This document shows positions 34,189 to 43,413 of a stretch of 60,982 bases of DNA, piece after piece. The notes under the pieces are model-generated. The model was not told where the DNA came from and searched no databases. It saw only the letters and a program-made list of their open reading frames with translations. This stretch comes from Chloroflexota bacterium (GTDB lineage Bacteria; Chloroflexota; Anaerolineae; DTLA01), in assembly GCA_014360805.1 (NCBI GenBank), contig JACIWU010000008.1, positions 1 through 60,982 of the forward strand, given 5' to 3'. Both the position numbers and the translations under genes were made by a program. Each line of letters opens with the position of its first letter. Position 1 is the stretch's first letter.

Positions 34189-34740
34189 TCACGCTAGAAC
34201 TCGGCGCAGCCACGCCACGGCTTGGGCGGCGTCGGCGGCCATGTACACGGGCGCCAGGTCGTCGGGGCGCAGCATGAACCACTGACGGACGGTGTCCAGG
34301 TAGGCCGCCCAGCATTCGCCCAGCAGCACCACGGGCTTGAACGGGAGTTCGCCGATTTGCAATAGGCTGAGGGTGATGGAGACTTCGGACAGCGTGCCGA
34401 TGCCGCCTTTGAGGGCGATGAACCCGCTGGCGCGCCGCGCGAGTTCGGCAAGCCTGTCCAGATAGTTGGGGGCTTTCTGCTCCGCTGTCAGGTACGAGTT
34501 GGGGCGGAGCGCCATGCGGTCAAAGGTGGCCAGGGTAACGCCCACGGTGAGGCCGCCGGCCTCGCGCGCGCCCCTGCTGACGGCTTCCATCGTGCCACCG
34601 TAGCCGCCGCTGATGACGCCGAACCCGGCCTCGGCCAGGCGACGGCCCAGTTCGCGGGCCTGGCGGTAGAGAGCGCCGTCGGGCGTGGCCTGCGACCCGC
34701 CGAAGACGGTGATGAAGCGGGGTGTCGTGTCGGGCTGCAT
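34189..34740 (-). CDS. LOG-family (lysine-decarboxylase-like) nucleotide-binding protein
   Basis: 183 residues: ITVFGGSQA, GFGVISGGYGGTMEAVSRGA and ALKGGIGTLSEVSITLSLLQ. The family's usual PGGxGTxxE motif appears here as KGGIGTLSE. LOG proteins release free cytokinin-type bases or handle nucleotides; bacterial roles vary. ATG 34740 follows AGGAGGG. Starts 4 bp after rsmD ends. Confidence 0.85.
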   Translation of the reverse strand: MQPDTTPRFITVFGGSQATPDGALYRQARELGRRLAEAGFGVISGGYGGTMEAVSRGAREAGGLTVGVTLATFDRMALRPNSYLTAEQKAPNYLDRLAELARRASGFIALKGGIGTLSEVSITLSLLQIGELPFKPVVLLGECWAAYLDTVRQWFMLRPDDLAPVYMAADAAQAVAWLRRVLA

Positions 34741-34744
34741 GGGA

Positions 34745-35320
34745 TCACCCTCCTGGTTGGGGTTCGTGGGGTTCGGCGACACGGTAGAAGCAGAGTTCGG
34801 TACTCCCGTACCGCCGCCGATCGGCCAGGCGCAGGCGTGCAAGCGGCAACTCGGCGTACTCCTTGGGGTGAATCTGGGCGACGACGACGGCGCCCGGAGC
34901 CAGCACGTCGGCCTCGTCCAGCGCCGCCAGCGCCTTGGCCCATAGCCCCTGGTACTGGGGCGGGGCCACGTATACGATGTCAAAGGCTTCCCTGCCGGCC
35001 ACCTGGCGCAGCAGGCGGAAGGCATCCTGTCGCACGACCCTGGCGCGCGCGGCAAGGCCCGTGGCCTCCAGGTTCGCCTTAATGGTCCGCACGGCCTGCC
35101 ATTCCCGGTCCACGAACCAGACCTCGCGCGCGCCACGGCTGAGCGCCTCAATGCCCACGCTGCCGGTGCCGGCGAAGAGGTCCAGCACGCGCGCGTTGGC
35201 CACATCCTGCGCCAGGATGTTGAATAGGGCCTCTTTGACGCGGTCGGTGATGGGGCGGGTGCTCTGGCCCGGCACGGACGCCAGTTTTCTCCCTTTGGCC
35301 GTTCCTGTGATTACGCGCAT
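34745..35320 (-). CDS. rsmD: 16S rRNA (guanine966-N2)-methyltransferase RsmD
   Basis: 191 residues. VITGTAKGRKL, TRPITDRVKEALFNIL, VLDLFAGTGSVGIEALSRGA and EVWFVDRE match RsmD closely. The catalytic motif IV, normally DPPY/F, is APPQY (VYVAPPQY), a variant that may be lineage-specific. It methylates N2 of G966 in the small-subunit rRNA. ATG 35320 follows AGGTGGCGTC. Confidence 0.92.
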   Translation of the reverse strand: MRVITGTAKGRKLASVPGQSTRPITDRVKEALFNILAQDVANARVLDLFAGTGSVGIEALSRGAREVWFVDREWQAVRTIKANLEATGLAARARVVRQDAFRLLRQVAGREAFDIVYVAPPQYQGLWAKALAALDEADVLAPGAVVVAQIHPKEYAELPLARLRLADRRRYGSTELCFYRVAEPHEPQPGG

Positions 35321-35528
35321 GACGCCACCTGAAACAAAGAGCGCGGGCACCGGCCCGCAAGCGAAGGTGTGTTGGCTGCCCATTCAAGGACAGTATATCG
35401 GCGGGCGATGCCAGCGTCAAATCGGCCGAAGGGGGCGGTTCCGAAGTCTGTTGGTCGTCCACACAAGACGGAGCCGAATCGTAAGGGGGCGGCAACCGCC
35501 GTGCCCGCCACGGGCCGCTTGGCCCTGT

Positions 35529-37157
35529 TCAGGGGCAGACGCCGCAGCGGGTGCATCCCGAAGGGGGACACGCGGCCGACGTGCGGGCTTGCTCGGCGGC
35601 GCGCTGCTCCTGTGCCAGGTAGGCGTTGCTGACGCCCGACGCGACGACGCCTTCCCACGGCAGGCGTCGGGACGGCGGCACCGGCTCCAGGTACTCGTCC
35701 TCGGACAGGCCGCGGGCCGCCAGCGCCGCACGCCACGCCGGCAGTGAGACCGCCTCCATGCTGGCGAGGACGTCGGCCAGTTCCGCGCCTCCGCGCGCCA
35801 GGACGCCCTGCACGCGCGCCCACGCCACGCTGTCGGCCTTGACGGGGACGCCCGCGGTGCGCAGGCGCGCCCGAACGGCGGCAAGTCGGCGCTCCAGGTC
35901 GGGAGCGGGGAGCATCGGGGCGCGGGCGAAGGGCGTGTGGGCCTTGGGCACAAACGGCGACAGGTTGACGGTTACCCGGCCGCCGAAGGTGCGTGCGATG
36001 CCCCCGGTCAAACGGCACAACTCGTCTATGTCGTGCTCCGTCTCGCCCGGAAGGCCGAACATGAAGTACAGTTTGAGTTCGGGGAAGCGAGCCTGGCCTG
36101 CCAGGGTAGCCGCCGCGAGAATCTGCTCCTCGGAGATGTTCTTGTTGATCACGCGGCGCAGGCGTTCGGACCCGGCTTCGGGGGCGAAGGTCAGCGTGCG
36201 CGCGCCGCTTTCGGTCAGCGCCTGGAGCAGCGCCGGCGACAGCGAATCGGCGCGCAGGGATGAGACCGAGATTCTCGCTCCCATCTCGCGCAGGCGGGCG
36301 ACCAGTTCATCCCGCCGCGAGTAGTCGGACACGGCAGCACTGACCAGCCCGATCTTGTTGCGGTAGGCAAGGCCCGCGCGCGCCTGCGCCACCAGGGCGT
36401 CCAGGCTTCGCTCGCGCATGGGACGGTACACGTACCCGGCCAGGCAGAAGCGGCATCCCCGCCCGCAGCCGCGCGCGATCTCTATCAGGAACATGTCGCC
36501 GAATTCGGTGCGGCGCGTCAGCACGGCCGAGTGGGTGGGGAAGGCGTCCACGTCGCGCAGCCACTGGCGGGCCACCGGCAGGCGCGGGTAGGCGGGGACG
36601 TAGCATCCAGGGGCGCGGCTCAATGCCTGGAGCGTCTCGGCGCGGGTGCGCTCCACGCGGGATTGCAGGGCCGCGATCAGCGGTTCCAGCGACGGCTCCA
36701 CCTCGCCGATGTAGATGGCGTCGGCGATGGGGGCCAGGGGGAGCGGGTTGGCCGTAACCGCCGGGCCGCCCATGAGGACGATGGGGTCGCCCTCATCGCG
36801 CTCGTCGGCGCGCACGGGGATGCCGGCGCGTCGCAGCATGAGCAGGACGTGGAAGTAGTCCAGTTCGTAGGTAACCGAGAACGCGATGAAGGGGAATTCG
36901 CCCAGGGGCCGCTGGGACTCCAGCGACAGGGCCGGGCCTGGCGCCTTCTCGTCCCAAAAGACCCGCTCGGCGACCAGGTCGTCCCGCGCGTTCAGCAGCC
37001 GGTAGAGGGTTTGAAACCCTAGCGCCGACATGCCCACGTAGTAGGTGTTGGGATAGACGAGGGCGATGGGGATGCGCCCGCCCCAGTCTTTGGAGATGAC
37101 GCCGGTCTCCTGGGCCAGCAGCCTGCGCAACGCCTGGATGGAACGCCAATCGCTCAT
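35529..37157 (-). CDS. B12-binding-type radical SAM protein (TIGR03960-like)
   Basis: 542 residues. N-terminal domain IALVYPNTYYVGMSALGFQ resembles a cobalamin-binding fold; the radical SAM motif is ARGCGRGCRFCLAG near residue 225. The C-terminus ends in a Cys-rich knot, CPPSGCTRCGVCP. Family members are often fused or paired with a tRNA/other modification protein; substrate not established. Start overlaps the YdcF-like stop as ATGA. Confidence 0.88.
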   Translation of the reverse strand: MSDWRSIQALRRLLAQETGVISKDWGGRIPIALVYPNTYYVGMSALGFQTLYRLLNARDDLVAERVFWDEKAPGPALSLESQRPLGEFPFIAFSVTYELDYFHVLLMLRRAGIPVRADERDEGDPIVLMGGPAVTANPLPLAPIADAIYIGEVEPSLEPLIAALQSRVERTRAETLQALSRAPGCYVPAYPRLPVARQWLRDVDAFPTHSAVLTRRTEFGDMFLIEIARGCGRGCRFCLAGYVYRPMRERSLDALVAQARAGLAYRNKIGLVSAAVSDYSRRDELVARLREMGARISVSSLRADSLSPALLQALTESGARTLTFAPEAGSERLRRVINKNISEEQILAAATLAGQARFPELKLYFMFGLPGETEHDIDELCRLTGGIARTFGGRVTVNLSPFVPKAHTPFARAPMLPAPDLERRLAAVRARLRTAGVPVKADSVAWARVQGVLARGGAELADVLASMEAVSLPAWRAALAARGLSEDEYLEPVPPSRRLPWEGVVASGVSNAYLAQEQRAAEQARTSAACPPSGCTRCGVCP

Positions 37158-37813
37158 CGCGGAATCTCAGCGGTGCGAAGCGAGACGCCGGTGCGAGTGG
37201 GGATGTGTGTGGAAACGCCGGGCAGGGATCGGGTCCAGTCCTTCGGCAGGAGCGCGGCGATGACGCCCAGCGCCTCGCGCACGGTGTAGTAAACGCGCGT
37301 GTCCAGCGAGGTTTCGCCCGCCGCCAGTGGTGTGGGGCTGGTAAGGGCATGGATGCCCTCGCGCTCAAACAGGATGCGGGCGCGGAGCAGGTGCAGGGGG
37401 TGGCTGACGACAATGGCCGAAGACCAGTGGCGCTCACGCATGAGGCGGGCGACCTGTTCGGCGTCTTCCTGGGTGGACATGGAATCCTCGGCCAGGAGGA
37501 TGCGCTCGGCCGGGACGCCGAGTTGGATGGCCAGTTTGCGGGAGACGGCGGCGGCCGAGGAGCGGTCGCCGGGGAACCCGCCCGTGCAAATGAGGTAGGG
37601 GGCGAGTCCGGCGCGGAACAGGTTGGCGCTGTGGGTGGTGCGGCTGGTGAGGTCGGGGCCAGGGGAGCCGTCGGCCAGGACGCGCGCGCCCAGCGTTACG
37701 ATGGCGTCGGCGGGCGCGGCCTGGTCCCACAAGCCGTACAGGTTGACCGCCGCGCATAGGGCCAGGAACGCCGCCCCCAGGCCTATCAACCCCCAGAGAA
37801 CGATCCGCTTCAT
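37154..37813 (-). CDS. YdcF/DUF218 (SanA/ElyC-like) membrane-anchored protein
   Basis: 219 residues: one N-terminal transmembrane helix (about 3-28), then ADAIVTLGARV, YLICTGGFPGDRSSAA, AERILLAEDSMSTQEDAE and SAIVVSHPLHLLRARILF, the DUF218 signature. Homologues act in envelope biogenesis or antibiotic tolerance. ATG 37813. Its upstream region is shared divergently with the permease fusion at 38034. Confidence 0.9.
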   Translation of the reverse strand: MKRIVLWGLIGLGAAFLALCAAVNLYGLWDQAAPADAIVTLGARVLADGSPGPDLTSRTTHSANLFRAGLAPYLICTGGFPGDRSSAAAVSRKLAIQLGVPAERILLAEDSMSTQEDAEQVARLMRERHWSSAIVVSHPLHLLRARILFEREGIHALTSPTPLAAGETSLDTRVYYTVREALGVIAALLPKDWTRSLPGVSTHIPTRTGVSLRTAEIPR

Positions 37814-38033
37814 GGTTGTGCGATCTGCGCTCCGTAGTCTATGGGCATTATAGCGGGCGCGGGGAGAATGGCAAAACGCGACGTGGGGCACGCGGCGGAA
37901 CACGACCATCGCGGGCCGACATGAGTGGCGGATTTTGGCGAAACGGTGAACCTGTGGCAAAGTATGCGGGTCTATTGTTTAGGGCCCACGCAGGCATCCT
38001 GCTGCAAACCTGCTGCCCGTCGGAGAGAGGACT

Positions 38034-41000
38034 ATGCTCGCACGGTTTGCGCTGCGCCGCATCGTTGCCGGAATCCTGGTGTTGTTCGCCATCACCTACG
38101 TGGCGTACTTCACCCAGGACCTGGCCATGCGCCAGCGCCTGCTGCAACCCGCGCCCATCGGCGAAGTCGCGCAGCAGGCATGGGGGCAGACGCTGACCCT
38201 GTGGAAGGGCATCCCTCGCGGCGACTGGGGGGAGTACACCCGCAGCACGGGCTACATGCTCCGCCAGGGCGAGCGCGTACCCATCGCGCAACTGGTTAGG
38301 ACCTCGCTGTGGAACAGTTCGGTGCTGTTGCTGCTGGCGCTGGTCTTCGGCGGCGTGGTCGGGGGGCTGCTGGGCATCGCGGCCGCCGCGATCCGCCGAC
38401 GGACCGTGTCGTTGTCCATGCTTCTGCTTTCCGTCATCGGCGTGTCCACTCCCAGTTTCTTCCTGGCCGTGCTGCTGCAATTGGGGGCGATTGAGTTCTA
38501 CAAGCGCACGGGTACGCGGCTGGTGCCCGTCGGGGGGTTCGGCTGGGACTCCCACATGGTGTTGCCGGTGCTGGTGCTGGCGGCGCGGCCCGTGGCCCAG
38601 GTGGCGCGCCTCACCTCGGTGTACATGGAGAACCTCATCGGCGAGGACTTCGTGCGCACAGCGCGCGCCAAAGGGCTGCCCAGTTCCGAGATCTGGTTCG
38701 GTCACATTCTGCCGAATGCCGCCGGGACCGTGCTCACGGCCATCGTGTCCTCGCTGCGGTTCGCGCTCAGCAGCCTGCCGGTGGTGGAGGTTTTCTTCGG
38801 GTGGCCGGGCCTGGGCAAGCATCTGCTGGAGCGCCTTCAGGTCTACGACATGGACGCGGCATCCGCGTTGGTGCTGGCAACGGGGTTCTTCTTCGTCCTG
38901 GTGAACGGTATCATGGATTTTGCCTATCGGTTGCTGGATCCGCGGTTGCGTCGCGCACAGGATACGGGTTCGGCGCAGATGGAGATCAGCAACTGGCTGG
39001 AACTGGCGTGGACGGGCCTTGTGCGCGCCATTACCCTGCGGGGGCTGCGCGAACGGCGCAGAAAAGCGAAGGATCTGGCTCCCCTGCCGGTGGACGCCCG
39101 CATGAGCCAGGAGTCGGCAGAGGAGATGTCGCGCCTGGCGCAGTCCATGCGCTGGGGGCGGCTCCGTGCGTGGCGCAAGGCGACGGTCGGCAATCCTGCG
39201 CTGGCCCTCGGCGCGATTTTGGGCGTGGGGTTGCTGGTCGTCGTTCTGGCGGGGCCGAGTCTGGCGCCCCACAACCCCTACACGACGGCGAGCCGCGTGG
39301 ACATCGGGGGAATCACGTACACGCCGCCGTTCAGGCCGTCGGACGTCTTCCCGCTGGGGAGCGATGCGCAAGGGCGCGACATTCTGAGCCTACTGCTCAC
39401 GGGCGCGCGCCGCACCCTGATGTTGGCCCTGCTGGCCGTGGCGGGCCGGCTGGTCATCGGCGGGGTTTTCGGATTCCTCGCAGGCTGGTTTCACGACACG
39501 CTGCTGGACCGCGCGCTGATGGCCCTGGGCGAGATGGTGAATTCGTTCCCCGCGTTGCTCCTGGCGACGCTGGTGGTCTATGCGGCCGGCATACGCCAGG
39601 GGCTGTATGCGTTCGTGTTCGGCCTGCTGGTCATCGGCTGGCCGGAGGTGATGCAGAACATCCGCGCCCAGGTCATTTCGGTGCGCCCCATGGCGTACAT
39701 TGAGGGCGCCGTCGCGACGGGCGCGGGGCAAGGTCAGATTCTCACGCGGCACGTCCTGCCCAACATCTGGCCCACGATGGTCAGCCTCGCGTTTCTGGAG
39801 ATGGGTGGCGCCCTCATGATTCTGGGGGAACTGGGGTTCTTGGGCGTGTTCATCGGCGGGGGGTTCGCGGCAGAAGGCGAGGGCGGGCCGCCGCTCCTCA
39901 CCTACTACGACATCCCCGAATGGGGCGTGATGCTCGCCAATTCCTGGCGCTCGTTCCGCAGTTTCCCGTGGGCCACGGTGTACCCGGCGCTGGCGTTCCT
40001 GATTGCCATCGTAACCTTCACCCTGATGGGCGAGGGGCTGCGGCGGCTGTCCGAGGAACTGACCTTGAGCATGAAAGCGCTGTTCAATCGCTACACGCTG
40101 CTGGTGGCGTGCGTGGTGCTCGGTGTCGGCGTCTGGACGATGCAGAGCACGGGCATTTGGGCGCGGTACAAGCCGCTGGCCGAGACCTTTGACGTGAATC
40201 GGGCTATGGCGGACGTGGCGACCCTGGCGGGGCCGGAGTTCGGCGGGCGGCAGATTGGCACGCCGGGCGCCGAGGCCGCCGCCGATTGGATCGCACGCCA
40301 ATTTGAGGACTTGGGCCTGGTAACGGCGGGGGAGAACTGGACCTACTTCCAGACGATTCGCAGCCGCATCGTGGCGCTCCAGGGTCAGACGACCCTTGAG
40401 GCGTGGGGCGCGACGGGCCAACACCTGACGCTCCGCATAGGCGTGGACTTCTCCGAAACGACTGAGCTGTTCTCCAGGCAGGCCCTTGTGGCGGAGGGCC
40501 CCATCGTGTATGTGGCCGTGAAGGCTGTGCCCGACGGCAACCTGAGCACGGTCAGGGCTGCTCTTGGGCTGTCGGAGGCCGACGCGACCCGGACAGATCG
40601 CATTCTGTTGCTGGAATACGAAGACAGGTGGCTGACCACGTACCCCTTCTTCTACGGGGCAGGGGCCTCGCCGATGTACATGGGTGCGCAGGCGGCGCTT
40701 GTCATCACCGACGATCCCGACGTGATGCTCCGCCGCGAGTTGCCCGGCTCACCCATGCCCGACACAGGGCTGACGATGCGGCCCATGCCGGTGCTGTGGA
40801 TCACGCCCGACGCGGCAGACCGCATCCTGAGCGGTTCGGGATACAATCTGGCTGCGCTGCGCGACCGCAGGGCGGCACTCGCCGACGGCGAGGGGTTCCA
40901 CGTGGCGACCCGTGCGCGGGCGCGGGCGCAGTTCGCCGCCGTAGAACAGCAGGACATCACTTACCGCAACGTGATGGCCATGTGGCCGGGCGAGGACGTG

Positions 41001-41597
41001 GCGCTGGATTCGGAGATGGTGGTCCTCATGGCCTACTACGACGGGCTGGGCGTGGGCAATGGCGTGCTGTATCCGGGCGCCAACGACAACGCCAGCGGCG
41101 TGGCCACCCTCCTGGAACTCATCCGCTCGTGGAAAGCGTGGGACTTCAAGCCCAAGCGCACGGTGCTGTTTGTGGCCTGGGCCGGCGGGGAACTGCACCA
41201 GACGCCGGCGCTGTACCAGTACCTGGGCACGCGGTCGGGGCTGTCGGACCTGAAGGTTGTGGCTGTCTTTGAGGTGGAGGGCGTGGGCGCGGGCGACGGC
41301 GACGCCGTGCTCGCCTGGCGTTCTAGCAGCGACCGCATCACCGAGATGGTGCAGATGGGCGCGCGAAGGCTCGGCATCACGGTCAAGACGGCGGGCCTCG
41401 GGCTCCACGCGCCCTACCACCTGTCCCAGCGCCTACAGACGAACTACCCGATGATCACCCTGTCGTGGCCGGGCACCGATGCCCATTCGCACATCCCCGG
41501 CGATTCGCCGGATGCCGTGGATGCGGCCAAGATCGGCCGCGCCGGGCGACTGTTGAGCCTGACCGCGGCGGTGTTGGCGACCGACACGGCGTACTAG
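38034..41597 (+). CDS. Fusion: DppB-type permease, DppC-type permease and M28-like domain
   Basis: 1187 residues in one uninterrupted frame. Residues 1-310 are a DppB-type ABC permease with the EAA loop DFVRTARAKGLPSSEIWFG (from about 206). Residues 385-680 are a DppC-type permease with a second EAA loop (AYIEGAVATGAGQGQIL, from about 553). After a last transmembrane helix (about 690) an exported M28 aminopeptidase-fold domain follows: GGRQIGTPGAEAAADWIA, GANDNASGVATLLEL (about 1017), and AHSHIPGDSPD. The M28 His of HxD is Tyr (AYYD), and the EE pair is GGEL, so the catalytic base is missing. Probably a non-catalytic ligand-binding head on a dipeptide-type importer. No ATPase or binding protein is adjacent. 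ATG follows GGAGAGGACT. Confidence 0.92.
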   Translation: MLARFALRRIVAGILVLFAITYVAYFTQDLAMRQRLLQPAPIGEVAQQAWGQTLTLWKGIPRGDWGEYTRSTGYMLRQGERVPIAQLVRTSLWNSSVLLLLALVFGGVVGGLLGIAAAAIRRRTVSLSMLLLSVIGVSTPSFFLAVLLQLGAIEFYKRTGTRLVPVGGFGWDSHMVLPVLVLAARPVAQVARLTSVYMENLIGEDFVRTARAKGLPSSEIWFGHILPNAAGTVLTAIVSSLRFALSSLPVVEVFFGWPGLGKHLLERLQVYDMDAASALVLATGFFFVLVNGIMDFAYRLLDPRLRRAQDTGSAQMEISNWLELAWTGLVRAITLRGLRERRRKAKDLAPLPVDARMSQESAEEMSRLAQSMRWGRLRAWRKATVGNPALALGAILGVGLLVVVLAGPSLAPHNPYTTASRVDIGGITYTPPFRPSDVFPLGSDAQGRDILSLLLTGARRTLMLALLAVAGRLVIGGVFGFLAGWFHDTLLDRALMALGEMVNSFPALLLATLVVYAAGIRQGLYAFVFGLLVIGWPEVMQNIRAQVISVRPMAYIEGAVATGAGQGQILTRHVLPNIWPTMVSLAFLEMGGALMILGELGFLGVFIGGGFAAEGEGGPPLLTYYDIPEWGVMLANSWRSFRSFPWATVYPALAFLIAIVTFTLMGEGLRRLSEELTLSMKALFNRYTLLVACVVLGVGVWTMQSTGIWARYKPLAETFDVNRAMADVATLAGPEFGGRQIGTPGAEAAADWIARQFEDLGLVTAGENWTYFQTIRSRIVALQGQTTLEAWGATGQHLTLRIGVDFSETTELFSRQALVAEGPIVYVAVKAVPDGNLSTVRAALGLSEADATRTDRILLLEYEDRWLTTYPFFYGAGASPMYMGAQAALVITDDPDVMLRRELPGSPMPDTGLTMRPMPVLWITPDAADRILSGSGYNLAALRDRRAALADGEGFHVATRARARAQFAAVEQQDITYRNVMAMWPGEDVALDSEMVVLMAYYDGLGVGNGVLYPGANDNASGVATLLELIRSWKAWDFKPKRTVLFVAWAGGELHQTPALYQYLGTRSGLSDLKVVAVFEVEGVGAGDGDAVLAWRSSSDRITEMVQMGARRLGITVKTAGLGLHAPYHLSQRLQTNYPMITLSWPGTDAHSHIPGDSPDAVDAAKIGRAGRLLSLTAAVLATDTAY

Positions 41598-41684
41598 GCG
41601 AACGAGTTGTTGAGGCAATCCGTGAGTCGCCCCAACGTTACATTTCCGTGAATGAAGCCGAGCGGCTGGCGCGGTGAACAGCAA

Positions 41685-41716
41685 CGTGCGACGCCCGCCG
41701 CGAAGTGCGTCGCACG
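41685..41716. repeat. Dispersed palindrome C, copy 4
   Basis: CGTGCGACGC and GCGTCGCACG arms separated by 12 bp, lying between two convergent genes. Confidence 0.8.
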
Positions 41717-41783
41717 GTGCTCGTCTGGTGGCGACCGACACGGGCGGCGCGTGGTTCGCCCCTATGCGCAAATACCCGCGCGC

Positions 41784-43136
41784 CTAGTGGGGCTGGATGA
41801 CGAGATTGTTCAGCGCCTCCAGGGCGGGGGCCAACTCGGGCGGCACCGCGCCGTCCATGGTCGTTACCGAGTGGGGCTTGCCGCCCGCCGGGTCCGCGTA
41901 GCGAATGACATACGTGAAGCGGTCGCAGCAGACGTCGGCGGGCAGGTAGTTCTCGTTCAGGCCCATGAAATCGGCCGTGGCGAGTTGTCCCTTGATCCGT
42001 TCCATCTCCTCTGGCGTGAGTTGGAACGTGGTTACCGCGCCCTTGCGGTTGAGCACGGCCTGCCCGTCGGCGTAGATGGTCAGCCGGTCCTGGAAGCCGG
42101 CGAACCCGCCGGAACGCTCGTACTCAAGCCAGACCTGACGCGCCGGGCCGATGCGGTCGCCCTGCACGACCCATAGGTAGGGCTGGCTGGCGTCGTTCAG
42201 GCGCACCTGGGCGAAGAGGCGCAGGAGCACGCCTTCCGCCTTCTGCGAGGGCGAGATGTCCAGACCCTCCACGGCTGCGCTCCCCGGATGCACGTAAATG
42301 GCGCCGCCCTCGTCGCGGATGACCCAGTCGCTGCGGGTAACGGCGGGGCCGGTGCCCACGGAGCCGAACAGATCCCAGCCTTCGTAGTAGCCCACGACGC
42401 GGATGTAGCGGCCTTCCCAGCCTTTGGGGTCGGCGCGCACCGCTTCCAGGACGCGCGTGGGGCGTTCGTCGTCGGCGATGAACGTCGTACCTTCGTCCGG
42501 CGCCGTCGTGCCATCGGCGAGAATCCGCCCCGTCCAGCCCTTGCCCGAGGCATGGGCCACGCGGACGGCGTACTCGGGGCGCGGCACGACGGGAGCCTGC
42601 ACGTCCACCGTCCAGTCGCTACCGATGTAGCGCAGCGCGGTGATGCCGAGCAATCCGCCCGCCGCGTCCACCTCAATCCACTCGTCGGGCAACGCCAGGT
42701 TGGGGTACAGCCCCAGGAGGTGGGCGACCGCCGCGTCGCGGGCCTCGGCCGGCGAGAGCGGGGGTGCGGGCGTCGGCTCCTCGGCGACCTTGCCCGTGGC
42801 GTCCACCTGGCCCGCCCAGGTGAAGTCGCCGAAGGTTACCTCCACGCTGTACAAGGTGTCGGGCACGACCGGCATAGATACCAGAACGGCCAGGCCGCTC
42901 GGGTCGGAGAAGCGCCAGGTTGTCGCGCCCAGCCTGCCGTCGGTAACGTCCTCGGCGGTCCATTTGGGCGACGTGGGCCAGTTCAGGTCAGAGTGCGCGT
43001 CCCTGAGATAGGCCAGCGCTGCATCTCGGGCCTGGACGAACCCCGAAGGCGCCGCATTCTGCCGCCCCATGTAGGCGCAGCCGGCCAGCGCCAGGGCCAA
43101 TGCCACCAGAATCCCGAACCTCCATGCCCTCTTCAT
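41784..43136 (-). CDS. Lipoprotein of unknown function
   Basis: 450 residues. A signal with lipobox LAGC places Cys20 or so at the mature N-terminus. Two similar modules follow, each opening with a helix of the type ARDAALAYLRDAH / ARDAAVAHLLGLYP, then ATTWRFSDPSG and TALRYIGSDW. A later GWEGRYIRVVGYYEGWD region looks like an OB-type strand set. ATG 43136 follows AAGGAGGACAACG. Function unknown; 43137-43413 upstream shows nothing notable. Confidence 0.82.
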   Translation of the reverse strand: MKRAWRFGILVALALALAGCAYMGRQNAAPSGFVQARDAALAYLRDAHSDLNWPTSPKWTAEDVTDGRLGATTWRFSDPSGLAVLVSMPVVPDTLYSVEVTFGDFTWAGQVDATGKVAEEPTPAPPLSPAEARDAAVAHLLGLYPNLALPDEWIEVDAAGGLLGITALRYIGSDWTVDVQAPVVPRPEYAVRVAHASGKGWTGRILADGTTAPDEGTTFIADDERPTRVLEAVRADPKGWEGRYIRVVGYYEGWDLFGSVGTGPAVTRSDWVIRDEGGAIYVHPGSAAVEGLDISPSQKAEGVLLRLFAQVRLNDASQPYLWVVQGDRIGPARQVWLEYERSGGFAGFQDRLTIYADGQAVLNRKGAVTTFQLTPEEMERIKGQLATADFMGLNENYLPADVCCDRFTYVIRYADPAGGKPHSVTTMDGAVPPELAPALEALNNLVIQPH

Positions 43137-43413
43137 CGTTGTCCTCCTTCTTCCCGTTTGTCCGGGTTTTGGACACATTTCAGTCTGGGGGCAAATCTGC
43201 CGCAATACGCAGGCCCTGAACACGCTCATGGGCTGCCCTACATCCGACGAAGTCGGCCTTCGCTGCATGGCGGGCTGCGATGGGTGAGGTAGACCCATCC
43301 CGGCAGTCCGAACCATGCTGGGTCATTCCCGCCCCAGAACTGAAATGCGCCCCGGGCCTCGGGCAAACTGCGCATGATAGACGAGGGCACGCGCCGGTTT
43401 GTTCCAGCAGGCG

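Noticed and set aside
31100-34285. A plus-strand open frame of more than 1000 codons
   Set aside because: It runs antisense to six well-supported minus-strand genes, has no recognisable domain and reflects GC-rich third positions.
41600-41677. A short frame ending ESPQRYISVNEAERLAR as a possible antitoxin remnant
   Set aside because: No start, no domain long enough to identify; overlaps the end of the permease fusion region.
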